DNA of 26,541 bases, taken from a virus. A program made the translations under genes and the position numbers. Where the stretch lies: the IMG/VR virus record IMGVR_UViG_3300043409_001777, positions 1 through 26,541 of that record. One strand, written 5' to 3'. Each line of letters begins with the position of its first letter. Position 1 is the stretch's first letter. This document shows, piece by piece, positions 8,330 to 14,711 of the stretch. The notes beneath the pieces are model-generated. The model was not told the origin of the DNA. It did no database searches and saw only the letters and a program-made list of their open reading frames with translations.

Positions 8330-9688
8330 ATGAAACTATCCGCCCTCGGTCATCAAAATTGGGGCATGACCTACGACGCCCGCCGCGCGTTGGAAGCGCG
8401 CATGGAATCCATGGACGCGCTGATCAGTCGCGGCGTTGGCATCCTGGATGACAAGGGCGCGTCACCATCTGACCGCATGCGTCTCATCTTCAACGGTGGA
8501 AATCCCATCGTTGCCGAAATCGTTGGCGAAGTCGCCACCATCGAAATTTTGGGCGACATCATCGCTCGCGCTCCCTGGTACGCCAAGGCGTACATGGACG
8601 GCGTCGACCCGTTCGACGTGGCCGACGCCGTTGACGCGCTCGCGCTCAATGACGCGGTAAAATCACTGGTTATCGAGATGGATTGTTGCGGCGGAACGAT
8701 CGCCGGTACCGCTGAGGCCGCCGCTGCGCTCACTCGTTTCCAAGGCAAAGGCAAGACCATCGAAGTGCGCGCCGCTGGCGTCATCGCCTCCGCCGCCTAC
8801 TGGATGGTCGCCGGCGCTGATCGCATCGTTGCCACGCCGACCACGCACGTGGGCTCGCTGGGCGTTTATAATTTACTGATAGACGAGACCGGCGCTCTTC
8901 ATCAGTCCGGCATGCGCATGGAGACCATCGTCTCAGCAGCCGGCAAGGGCCTGGGCACTGACGGTCGAATCACGCCCGCGCAACGCGACCAAGTTCAGCG
9001 CCGCGTAGACTCACTGGTGGCCGTGTTCCGCGATGCGGTCGGCGCAAACCGTGGGCTCACCGGCGCCGCGCTCGATGCCGTTTTCACCGGCGACACGTGG
9101 CTGGCTGGCGAAGCGTTGACGCTTGGCCTTATCGATGCCGTCGCCTCACCCGCTGACGAGCTGGACCAGGCGAAGGGCGACACGCCGCCGCCAGCCCTCG
9201 TCGTGCCCATCCCTCTCCCCGGCGACTCGACCGAGTCCGCCAAGTCTTCAATCACCCCGCCGGCAGCAGCCGGCTCCCAGGAGTCCAATACCATGGACAA
9301 AGCACTGATGGCTGCGCTCGCCGCGCTGACCGAAACCTACCCCACCCACGCCGCTGCGCTCGTCAAAGCGGCACAGAAAGAAGGCGCCACCGCTGACGGA
9401 CTCAAAGCGATGTCCTCGGACCTCGTCGCCCAGGCGACCGGCGCCGAACTCGCCACCGTCAAAGCGTCGTTAGCAGCCGCTGAAAAGCGCGCGACCGATG
9501 CCGAAGCGGCGAAGGCCAAGGCCGATGCCGATCTCATCGCAGCCAAGGCGCACGGCCAAACCGCCGACCCCAAGGGCGGAGACGAAACCATCGCCAAGGA
9601 TGTCCGCCGCATCCCCATCGCGGACTCCGCCAAGCTGACCAAGAACGACCTCGCCGACATTCAAGCCGGCAAGGCCGCGTTGGTCTGA
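8330..9688 (+). CDS. S49-family (SppA/ClpP-fold) capsid maturation protease with C-terminal scaffold
   Basis: This 452-residue protein processes the phage procapsid, as gpC does in lambda. Residues about 60-270 are the S49 domain: IEMDCCGGTIAGTAEAA, then the nucleophile motif ASAAYW (Ser154), then THVGSLGVYN and a GDTWLAGEALTLGLIDAVA segment. A Pro-rich linker (about 285-320) leads to a helical scaffold region with a coiled coil, KASLAAAEKRATDAEAAKAKAD. A GTG at 8321 would add three residues. I prefer ATG 8330, though neither has a clear Shine-Dalgarno. Placement just before the major capsid gene fits. An internal start is listed separately. Confidence 0.92.
   Translation: MKLSALGHQNWGMTYDARRALEARMESMDALISRGVGILDDKGASPSDRMRLIFNGGNPIVAEIVGEVATIEILGDIIARAPWYAKAYMDGVDPFDVADAVDALALNDAVKSLVIEMDCCGGTIAGTAEAAAALTRFQGKGKTIEVRAAGVIASAAYWMVAGADRIVATPTTHVGSLGVYNLLIDETGALHQSGMRMETIVSAAGKGLGTDGRITPAQRDQVQRRVDSLVAVFRDAVGANRGLTGAALDAVFTGDTWLAGEALTLGLIDAVASPADELDQAKGDTPPPALVVPIPLPGDSTESAKSSITPPAAAGSQESNTMDKALMAALAALTETYPTHAAALVKAAQKEGATADGLKAMSSDLVAQATGAELATVKASLAAAEKRATDAEAAKAKADADLIAAKAHGQTADPKGGDETIAKDVRRIPIADSAKLTKNDLADIQAGKAALV
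9293..9688 (+). CDS. Nested scaffold protein from internal start (Nu3-like)
   Basis: An in-frame ATG at 9293 inside the protease gene has a strong ribosome binding site: AGGAG at 9279-9283, nine bases upstream. It would give a 131-residue protein (Met322 to the end of the protease) that is Ala/Lys/Asp-rich and helical, with a predicted coiled coil. This matches lambda, where the scaffold Nu3 is made from an internal start of the protease gene C. The start lies exactly after the Pro/Ser-rich linker that separates the two domains. Translation from it is inferred, not shown. Confidence 0.6.
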   Translation: MDKALMAALAALTETYPTHAAALVKAAQKEGATADGLKAMSSDLVAQATGAELATVKASLAAAEKRATDAEAAKAKADADLIAAKAHGQTADPKGGDETIAKDVRRIPIADSAKLTKNDLADIQAGKAALV

Positions 9689-9735
9689 TCCACACCCACA
9701 CACCCATCCAATAAAAAGAAAGCACACACTCCGCC

Positions 9736-10887
9736 ATGCCTGCCAATAACCTCGCATTGCTGATCCCGACCGTGATCAGCACCATTCAAGAAACCGCCCG
9801 CAACACGGGCTTTATCCTCAACGGCGTAGCCCGTGACCAGCGCACTGACGCTGCCTCGCAAGGTCAGACCGTTACCTATCCGGAACTGCCGGACATCGCC
9901 GCCGTAAACGTCGTGCCTGGCGTCACCCCGCCCGACGCAGCCGGCGCCACCGCCGTTGCTAAAACGCTGACCTTGACCAATCACAAGGCCGGTCAATTCA
10001 AGCTCACCGGCGAAGATGAGCGCGGCATGGCCAGCCTTGGCCAGAACTACCGCAGTGAGCAAATCAATTTGGCGGTTCAAGCCGTCGTTGATGCCATCGC
10101 CGCCGAAGCGTTCAACTTGATGGTTCTGGGCGCCGGTCAGGCGTTCGGCACGCCAAGCACCGACCCATTTGCCACCACGCCCAACATCCTCGTGGATGCC
10201 TGGAAATCGTTGGCAGACGGCAAGGCTCCTGACTCGGGCCGCATCGGCATCCTGTCAACCAACCATTACGCCAGCGCCGCCAAGCTGACGCAGTTCCAGA
10301 AGCTCAGCGAAGCACCACGCGGCACCGACTTTGCGGCCGGCCGTTTGGGCATGCTGTCCAACTTCAATGTTGGCTATGATCAGCTTGCTGGCAGCACGCA
10401 AACCACGGTCGCCGCTGGTGGCTACTTGGTGAACCAAGTAGGATTGGTTGCAGGCGCTAAGGACATCACCGTGGATACCGGCACCGGCGGCTTTGCTGCT
10501 GGCGACGTGATCACGATTGCGGGAAGCTTCATTCCCGGCACGGCGACCCTTGCGCAGTACGTGGTGAAGTCCGCCACCGCGACCATCGTCACGCTGAACA
10601 TGGGCCTGTGGACCGCCGTGGCCGACAACGCCGCGATCGTACGCATCGCCACCCATGTCCGCAGCGTGCTGGCGCATCCGATGGCGACCTACCTGAGCGT
10701 GCGTCCAAGTGCGCAGCCAAGTGGCGGCGATGCTGCCGCCATGGAGCAGATCATCCGCGATCCAGTCACCGGCCTGACCATGCGCTTGGCATACTATAAA
10801 GAGTACCATCAAGGCGTGTGGGAAGTCTCGGCGGTCTACGGTGGCATCGTTCGCCGCCCATCGTGGGTGCGTACGCTCATCAGCTAA
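9736..10887 (+). CDS. Major capsid protein, P22 coat (gp5)-like
   Basis: This 383-residue protein should form the icosahedral shell. The HK97-fold pattern of the P22 coat family is visible: an N-terminal helix, then QTVTYPELPDI, then TLTNHKAGQFKLTGEDERG and the spine-helix region YRSEQINLAVQAVVDAIAAEAFNLM. Residues about 235-290 look like the inserted beta domain typical of P22-like coats (ITVDTGTGGFAAGDVITIAG). The C-terminus ends in a beta-rich VWEVSAVYGGIVRRPSWV. It follows the protease/scaffold gene and precedes a hairpin, as is usual for a highly expressed capsid gene. The ribosome binding site is weak (AAAAGAAAG, rather far upstream). Confidence 0.88.
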   Translation: MPANNLALLIPTVISTIQETARNTGFILNGVARDQRTDAASQGQTVTYPELPDIAAVNVVPGVTPPDAAGATAVAKTLTLTNHKAGQFKLTGEDERGMASLGQNYRSEQINLAVQAVVDAIAAEAFNLMVLGAGQAFGTPSTDPFATTPNILVDAWKSLADGKAPDSGRIGILSTNHYASAAKLTQFQKLSEAPRGTDFAAGRLGMLSNFNVGYDQLAGSTQTTVAAGGYLVNQVGLVAGAKDITVDTGTGGFAAGDVITIAGSFIPGTATLAQYVVKSATATIVTLNMGLWTAVADNAAIVRIATHVRSVLAHPMATYLSVRPSAQPSGGDAAAMEQIIRDPVTGLTMRLAYYKEYHQGVWEVSAVYGGIVRRPSWVRTLIS

Positions 10888-10901
10888 GCCGATGAAAAGA
10901 A

Positions 10902-10928
10902 ACCCACCCGGCACGTTGTCGGGTGGGT
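10902..10928 (+). terminator. Strong hairpin after the capsid gene
   Basis: A perfect 9-bp stem ACCCACCCG / CGGGTGGGT encloses the nine-base loop GCACGTTGT, 14 bases after the capsid stop. On the plus strand it lacks a T-run, so it is more likely a partial terminator or mRNA 3'-end stabiliser. On the minus strand it is followed by TTTCTTTTC, which would make a better terminator against antisense transcription. Confidence 0.7.
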
Positions 10929-10964
10929 ACTGCGTATTTCCTCCAACACATCGAAAGTCAACCA

Positions 10965-11150
10965 ATGGTACACCTCAATATCGTGCATCCGAAACACGGC
11001 GCCGCGCACTGCGCACCAGAGCAGCTCAAGGACATGGAATCCGAAGGCTGGACCGTCGACAAGGACGGCGACGGCAAGCCCGACAAGAAAGCGAAGGGCA
11101 AGAAGCCCGACACCGACGAAGACACCGACAAGGACGGCGACGGCAAGTAA
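10965..11150 (+). CDS. Small acidic protein with two DxDxDG calcium-loop-like motifs
   Basis: This 61-residue protein begins MVHLNIVHPKHGAAHC and ends in a charged, low-complexity tail. The tail has two DKDGDGK motifs, at residues about 32-38 and 55-61. They resemble the loops of EF-hand or dockerin proteins, though no flanking helices are clear. The two motifs are encoded by an exact 22-base direct repeat, so the tail grew by duplication. The frame is open back to a GTG at 10923 inside the hairpin. I chose ATG 10965 because it avoids the stem and matches the conserved-looking MVHLNIVHP start. It follows the capsid gene; a minor head role is a guess. Confidence 0.65.
   Translation: MVHLNIVHPKHGAAHCAPEQLKDMESEGWTVDKDGDGKPDKKAKGKKPDTDEDTDKDGDGK
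11057..11078 (+). repeat. 22-bp direct repeat, copy 1
   Basis: The repeat begins CGACAAGGACGGCGAC and ends GGCAAG; it is identical to 11126-11147. It encodes DKDGDGK in the small acidic protein. Confidence 0.9.
11126..11147 (+). repeat. 22-bp direct repeat, copy 2
   Basis: This is an exact copy of 11057-11078, 69 bases downstream and in the same reading phase. It encodes the C-terminal DKDGDGK. Confidence 0.9.
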
Positions 11151-11275
11151 TGACCGCGTCTCCCCGTCCGCCCTGGCAACAGGACGGCATGGGAGCCGAC
11201 GATCTCGATCACTGCAAGGAACCGCATGGCCGACACCGATCAACAACCGACACAGAGAACACCGCGCATGTCTAA
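11150..11275 (+). CDS. Possible 41-residue small protein
   Basis: The ATG overlaps the previous stop (TAATG), and the ORF encodes a 41-residue polar protein starting MTASPRPPWQQDGMGADDLDH. Its stop falls in ATGTCTAA at 11268-11275, the same overlap form seen at the tape measure start (14704-14711), which speaks for a real coupled gene. Against it are the lack of a Shine-Dalgarno and a long overlap with the next gene if that starts at 11226. There is no recognisable domain. Confidence 0.35.
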   Translation: MTASPRPPWQQDGMGADDLDHCKEPHGRHRSTTDTENTAHV

Positions 11276-11600
11276 CGGCATCGACTGGAAAGCATTTGGC
11301 CAATACGTCGGCGTCACTGTTGGCGGGCTGTCGCTCTCCATTGGTGCATGGCTGCATGGTGCGCTCATCGGCCATGGCGAACGCCTGACCACCATTGAAA
11401 CGCGCGAAGTGGTGCGCGAAAAACAAAACGAAAAAGACGCCGCCGCCACCGCGTCCGCGCTCGCTGAAATAAAAGTAACCTCAGAAAAATCATCCGTTGA
11501 AATCCGCACCGAGCTGAAAGAGCTGGGACGCGGCGTTGAACAATTGCGCCTTGAGTTCGCCCGCAGCAATCGCGTGCCAGCATCGAGCGGCACGCCGTGA
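11226..11600 (+). CDS. Small membrane-anchored coiled-coil protein (holin/spanin-like context)
   Basis: This 124-residue protein has a single membrane segment, YVGVTVGGLSLSIGAWLHGALIG, at residues about 27-49. A charged helical C-terminal part (heptad-like from about 55 to 112) follows. Two starts are possible: ATG 11226 with AAGGA five bases upstream, and ATG 11268 (Met15), which overlaps the stop of the small upstream ORF. The stop overlaps the GTG of the next, also membrane-bound, gene. One-membrane-segment plus coiled-coil proteins occur as holins, spanins and membrane anchors. No endolysin is adjacent, so a lysis role is only a possibility. Confidence 0.65.
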   Translation: MADTDQQPTQRTPRMSNGIDWKAFGQYVGVTVGGLSLSIGAWLHGALIGHGERLTTIETREVVREKQNEKDAAATASALAEIKVTSEKSSVEIRTELKELGRGVEQLRLEFARSNRVPASSGTP

Positions 11601-12328
11601 GGGATTTAGCGCTCATTCTTCCAGTCTGCCTGTGCATGGCCTTATGGTCTTGCTCGGTCGGAACCATCGCGCCCATGCCGGTAATCGAAGCGCCAAAAAT
11701 GACCGCGCCGCCAGAAATCAAAACGCCAGCGAAAGCGAGCGAAACGGAAACCGACGCGCAATTGCGCCAGGCAAAGGATACCGTGCGCGCATTGTCTGGC
11801 GACCTCGCCAACTGGCAGCAACGCGTGCTCACCTTGACGAAGGACCGCGACCAAGAACGCAAAGAAGCTTTTCTAGGCACTTTACGCGCGTCATGCTTAT
11901 GGGTGGCAGGCATTGCCCTTTTAGGTGCGTTAGCGTGCGCCGTTTTGGCGTTCGTGTCACCAATCGCTAAAACCACCCTGGCAAAAGTCGCCATCGCTTG
12001 CGGCGCCCTGGTGGTGCTCGCCACGGGCTGCGCGTGGGCCGTGCCGTGGCTGCCAGCGGTCGGCGTGGTGTCGCTAATTATTCTCGTGTGCGGCCTCATC
12101 GTCGCTGCGATCGTCGCCGCCGTTCGTTGGTTCCCATCGTTCGCCCACGCCGCAATTCATGCGGCAGACGGCTACCAGCAATCGGTGGGATTCTTGCGCG
12201 CAGAAGCCCCATCAATCGCCAACGCGTTGGACTCTGAAAACCGGGCCATGCAAAGCGCGCAGGTCATCACGCAAGGCGACACGTTGCACGAGCTGGCCAG
12301 GACGTTCAGAAAAGGCATCGAGCTATGA
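11597..12328 (+). CDS. Multi-pass membrane protein with lipoprotein-like signal
   Basis: This 243-residue protein has a GTG start overlapping the previous stop (GTGA). The N-terminus looks like a signal sequence ending LWSC (Cys19), an imperfect lipobox with Trp at -2. A Pro-rich stretch and a coiled-coil-like region (about 52-92) follow. After these come about three membrane segments: residues 99-121, 128-146 and 149-175. The C-terminus (YQQSVGFLRAEAP onward) is soluble and helical. I recognise no family. With its partner upstream it makes a membrane pair in the middle of the head genes, possibly for lysis, envelope passage or superinfection control. That is inference from topology. Confidence 0.65.
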   Translation: MRDLALILPVCLCMALWSCSVGTIAPMPVIEAPKMTAPPEIKTPAKASETETDAQLRQAKDTVRALSGDLANWQQRVLTLTKDRDQERKEAFLGTLRASCLWVAGIALLGALACAVLAFVSPIAKTTLAKVAIACGALVVLATGCAWAVPWLPAVGVVSLIILVCGLIVAAIVAAVRWFPSFAHAAIHAADGYQQSVGFLRAEAPSIANALDSENRAMQSAQVITQGDTLHELARTFRKGIEL

Positions 12329-12684
12329 GCCTGCGCGACCTCGCCGCCATGGATCGCGCCAGCGACAACGCCAACCCCATGGGCGTTGCCGAGGCCATCG
12401 TCTACGAACCAGAAACCGCCGCCGCCGTCAGCCTTCGCGGCGTCTGGCAGGAGTTCCCCAGCGACGACCGGCAATCGTTTGGAATCGGCGTCCAATCGCA
12501 GTTCAGCGGCGCCACGCTCGACGTTGCCCTTGCTGACGTGCCGGGCTTCACACGCGGCGCCACGTTCGTTCGCTCCGCCACCGGCCAACGCTGGGAAATT
12601 GACGAGGCCGACCTCCTGGCCGGCGTCGGCTACCGTCTGCGTCTCAAGCGCGCGGGCGACGCACAGCCGAAGGGGTTGCGCTGA
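12325..12684 (+). CDS. Head-tail joining protein (lambda gpFII-like)
   Basis: This 119-residue protein starts at an ATGA overlap. The helical start is followed by a beta-rich half, LRGVWQEFP, VALADVPGFTRGATFVR, ATGQRWEIDEADLLAGVGYRLRLKRA. This is the strand pattern of gpFII-type proteins, which close the filled head and make the tail docking surface. Length (lambda FII has 117 residues) and place after capsid and before tail completion genes agree. Sequence identity to lambda is low by eye, so the call relies on size, pattern and order. Confidence 0.7.
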   Translation: MSLRDLAAMDRASDNANPMGVAEAIVYEPETAAAVSLRGVWQEFPSDDRQSFGIGVQSQFSGATLDVALADVPGFTRGATFVRSATGQRWEIDEADLLAGVGYRLRLKRAGDAQPKGLR

Positions 12685-13169
12685 TGCCTGACGTACTTCC
12701 ATCCGGTCCGCTCTCTGTTCCGCTCCACACCGTCAAAGGCTGGCTGACGGCCAACGTCGCATGGCAAGCGTGGTGCGGTGGCGTTACGCCCGCTACGGCA
12801 CAGGTCTACTTGATCAGCGCGCCCCGCAACGCCCCACGTCCGCACGCCATTGTAGATTTTAACACCGGCACCGGACGCCGTCGCGACGGGCAGACCGTTG
12901 GGCCGTTCATCCAGGCCGGCGGCGCCCTCCTGTATTTCTGCGACGATGCGCGCCAGGGCAGCGACGCCGACGCGGAAACCGATTTCCTCAACCGCGTCGG
13001 TGCGGTGATGGTCGAGATGGAACAGCTCCCGCCCCTGGGCGGTGCGCCCGTCGTGCTCAACGGCTACGACCTCGCCAACGGCCCGGCGCGCATCAGTTCG
13101 CAAGAGCGCGACAAACACGGCGACCAGCTCGAAATCATGTGGGCGCTCGACCTGACGGTGTGGCCATGA
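12684..13169 (+). CDS. Probable tail terminator / minor tail protein (gpU position)
   Basis: This 161-residue protein starts at a TGATG overlap and ends at ATGA with the next gene. It has an N-terminal helix (LHTVKGWLTANVAWQAWCG), then alternating strands such as HAIVDFNTGTGRR and GALLYFCDDAR, and a long amphipathic helix DAETDFLNRVGAVMVEMEQL. It ends EIMWALDLTVWP. An alpha-beta fold with a helix packed on a sheet fits tail terminator proteins (lambda gpU), which cap the tail tube. There is no clear motif, so the role is assigned from neighbours. The order relative to the gp10-like gene is inverted compared with lambda Z-U. Confidence 0.55.
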   Translation: MPDVLPSGPLSVPLHTVKGWLTANVAWQAWCGGVTPATAQVYLISAPRNAPRPHAIVDFNTGTGRRRDGQTVGPFIQAGGALLYFCDDARQGSDADAETDFLNRVGAVMVEMEQLPPLGGAPVVLNGYDLANGPARISSQERDKHGDQLEIMWALDLTVWP

Positions 13170-13684
13170 TCGTCGTAGAAATAAAAGCAGACCGCAGCAT
13201 CCAACGTGCCCTTGCCACGGCGCAGATGGGACCACTGCGCAAGATGCTGCGGAAGTCGACCAAGCAGGGTGCCAAGCCCATGCTCGCGTCCGTGAAGGCC
13301 GCCACGCCGGTGAAGTCCGGCAAGCTGCGCGCGAGCTGGGCCTCCCATGCTTTTTTCGACGGCCGCACCGGATCCGTAGGCGTGACGATCGAACCGCGTT
13401 CCTCGTTTACCTTCAAGGACACCGGCGGCAACAAGCGCTTGGTGACGCGCCGTGGACGTGCTCACAAGTCCGTCTTGGCAGCCAACGCCAAGGGCGTGGC
13501 CGTCGATCGCGCCGACGCGTGGAAATACGCCTACGGAATCGAAATCGGCCACAGCCCAAAGGGTCGCATGACGCGCCAAGCCGGCGGCGCGAAAATGCTG
13601 GAACGCAGCGTCCGCCCCGGCGCCGGGCCGTTCACCACCACCATCCACGACGACGTGCGCAAACACATTGCCGCCGCCGTCTGA
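13166..13684 (+). CDS. HK97 gp10-like tail completion protein (gpZ position)
   Basis: This 172-residue basic protein shows the typical core: LRKMLRKSTKQGAKPMLASVKAATPVKSGKLRASW (residues about 22-56), followed by strands VGVTIEPRS and a YAYGIEIGHSPKG motif near residue 130. The TPVxxGxLRxS signature and the late Y...E.G pattern belong to the HK97 gp10 / tail-completion family that attaches tail to head. The frame is open back to a GTG at 13139. I chose ATG 13166 because of its ATGA overlap with the upstream stop. The assignment is good at family level. Confidence 0.82.
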   Translation: MIVVEIKADRSIQRALATAQMGPLRKMLRKSTKQGAKPMLASVKAATPVKSGKLRASWASHAFFDGRTGSVGVTIEPRSSFTFKDTGGNKRLVTRRGRAHKSVLAANAKGVAVDRADAWKYAYGIEIGHSPKGRMTRQAGGAKMLERSVRPGAGPFTTTIHDDVRKHIAAAV

Positions 13685-13711
13685 TCACCAGCCACACCCA
13701 AGGACCACCCC

Positions 13712-14122
13712 ATGCCTACCGAATACAAGAACCTCAACGGAATTTTGCTGTCGATGCCGTCGCGCCCCTCGTTCGTCGTGACGCTTATTGGTCTCGACCT
13801 CAACGAGGAGACCACGACCGAGATCGACAACACCGACCTAACCAGCACCATCAAAAAGTCGTTTGCCGGTCCGGTGCTCGATGTCGGAGAGGTGAGCGCA
13901 ACCATCCGTTACACGCCGGACATTGCCGTGCCCGTTGGCCAGATTGATGAGCTGGTGCGCATCACCCTGCCGTTACTCACCGGCCAGACCGTTGCGGCCA
14001 AGTACGAGTTCCAGGGCCACATCAGCAAGATGAGCCGGCCGAAGGCGGCCAATGACGGCCGTTCAGAGGTCGGCATCACCATTAAAGTCAACAGCGCGAC
14101 CACCTTCACGGCGGCAACCTAA
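13712..14122 (+). CDS. Major tail (tube) protein
   Basis: This 136-residue protein has a good ribosome binding site (AAGGA, seven bases before ATG) and its own short leader, consistent with high expression. It is beta-rich: FVVTLIGLDLNEETTTEIDNTDLTSTIKKSF, VLDVGEVSATIRYTPD and AAKYEFQGHISKMS. The TEIDNTDLTST...G..DVGE pattern is typical of siphophage tube proteins, which describe changes relative to a test antigen-like fold. It lies right before the frameshifting chaperone gene, the usual place. No C-terminal Ig-like domain is present. Confidence 0.85.
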   Translation: MPTEYKNLNGILLSMPSRPSFVVTLIGLDLNEETTTEIDNTDLTSTIKKSFAGPVLDVGEVSATIRYTPDIAVPVGQIDELVRITLPLLTGQTVAAKYEFQGHISKMSRPKAANDGRSEVGITIKVNSATTFTAAT

Positions 14123-14445
14123 TGGACCGCGCGGAACTCCTCGGCAAATCGACGCGGCCCGTGGTCCTCGTCGTATGTCCGGACCTGGGCACGGTCTGCC
14201 TGCGCGAGCTGTCCGGCGCTGAAATGGCGCGACTCTACACCGGCGAACGTCCGGTGGAGGAGATCACGCAGCTACTCGTTGCGGCCTCGCTCTGCGATGA
14301 GGCCGGCGCCCGCCTCCTCAAACCAGAGGACGGCCTTGCCCTCTACGAAGCTCACCCGTCGCGCGTCCTCACGCCAATCGTGGACGAAGCGCTGCGCATC
14401 AACCGCATGACCAAGTCGGCGGTGGACGACGCAAAAAAAGCCTAA
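14122..14445 (+). CDS. Tail assembly chaperone, short form (gpG-like)
   Basis: This 107-residue protein starts at a TAATG overlap with the tube gene. It is alpha-helical with a short beta start (RPVVLVVCPDLGTVCLREL) and then LSGAEMARLYTG and ITQLLVAASLCDEAG, as in many gpG-type proteins. These bind the tape measure during tail assembly. The 3' end has seven consecutive A residues (14433-14439) just before the stop; a -1 slip there makes the longer GT form listed next. Confidence 0.82.
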   Translation: MDRAELLGKSTRPVVLVVCPDLGTVCLRELSGAEMARLYTGERPVEEITQLLVAASLCDEAGARLLKPEDGLALYEAHPSRVLTPIVDEALRINRMTKSAVDDAKKA

Positions 14446-14711
14446 AGCGCGACGGCCGCAAACGTGACTGGCATTTCCTCGCCAAAGAGCTGGGAGGGAC
14501 AACGGTCGCAGAGCTGCAAGAGCGCATGAGTGAGTCGGAGTTTGTGGACTGGATGCTCTACTTTGAGCACCAGAACGACATGGCGGAACGGCAACGCCAA
14601 GGGTTGCCAATGCACGACGGCGACGCCGCCGACGACATGACGCCAGAGCAGTCCGCGCAACACGTAACGGCCATATTTGGCCAGATAGCAACGACCCGCC
14701 CACATGTCTAA
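14122..14711 (+). CDS. Tail assembly chaperone, -1 frameshift product (gpGT-like)
   Basis: Joining 14122-14439 to 14439-14711 after a -1 slip on A-AAA-AAA gives a 196-residue fusion. The downstream frame has no usable early start. It reads KRDGRKRDWHFLAKELGGTTV, then ELQERMSESEFVDWMLYFE, the typical T-domain pattern of lambda-like GT proteins that recruits tail tube subunits. The frame runs open to the TAA at 14709-14711, which overlaps the tape measure ATG by eight bases. Frameshift frequency is unknown and no clear downstream pseudoknot was seen. Confidence 0.78.
14433..14439 (+). other. Slippery heptamer for -1 frameshift (A AAA AAA)
   Basis: In the zero frame the codons are gcA AAA AAA gcc taa. 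Slipping back one base re-pairs both lysine codons perfectly and moves the ribosome into the T frame six bases before the G stop. Confidence 0.8.

Noticed and set aside
10255-10965. 236-residue minus-strand frame opposite the capsid gene
   Set aside because: Antisense to the P22-type coat protein; no motif, and it runs through the hairpin after the capsid gene.
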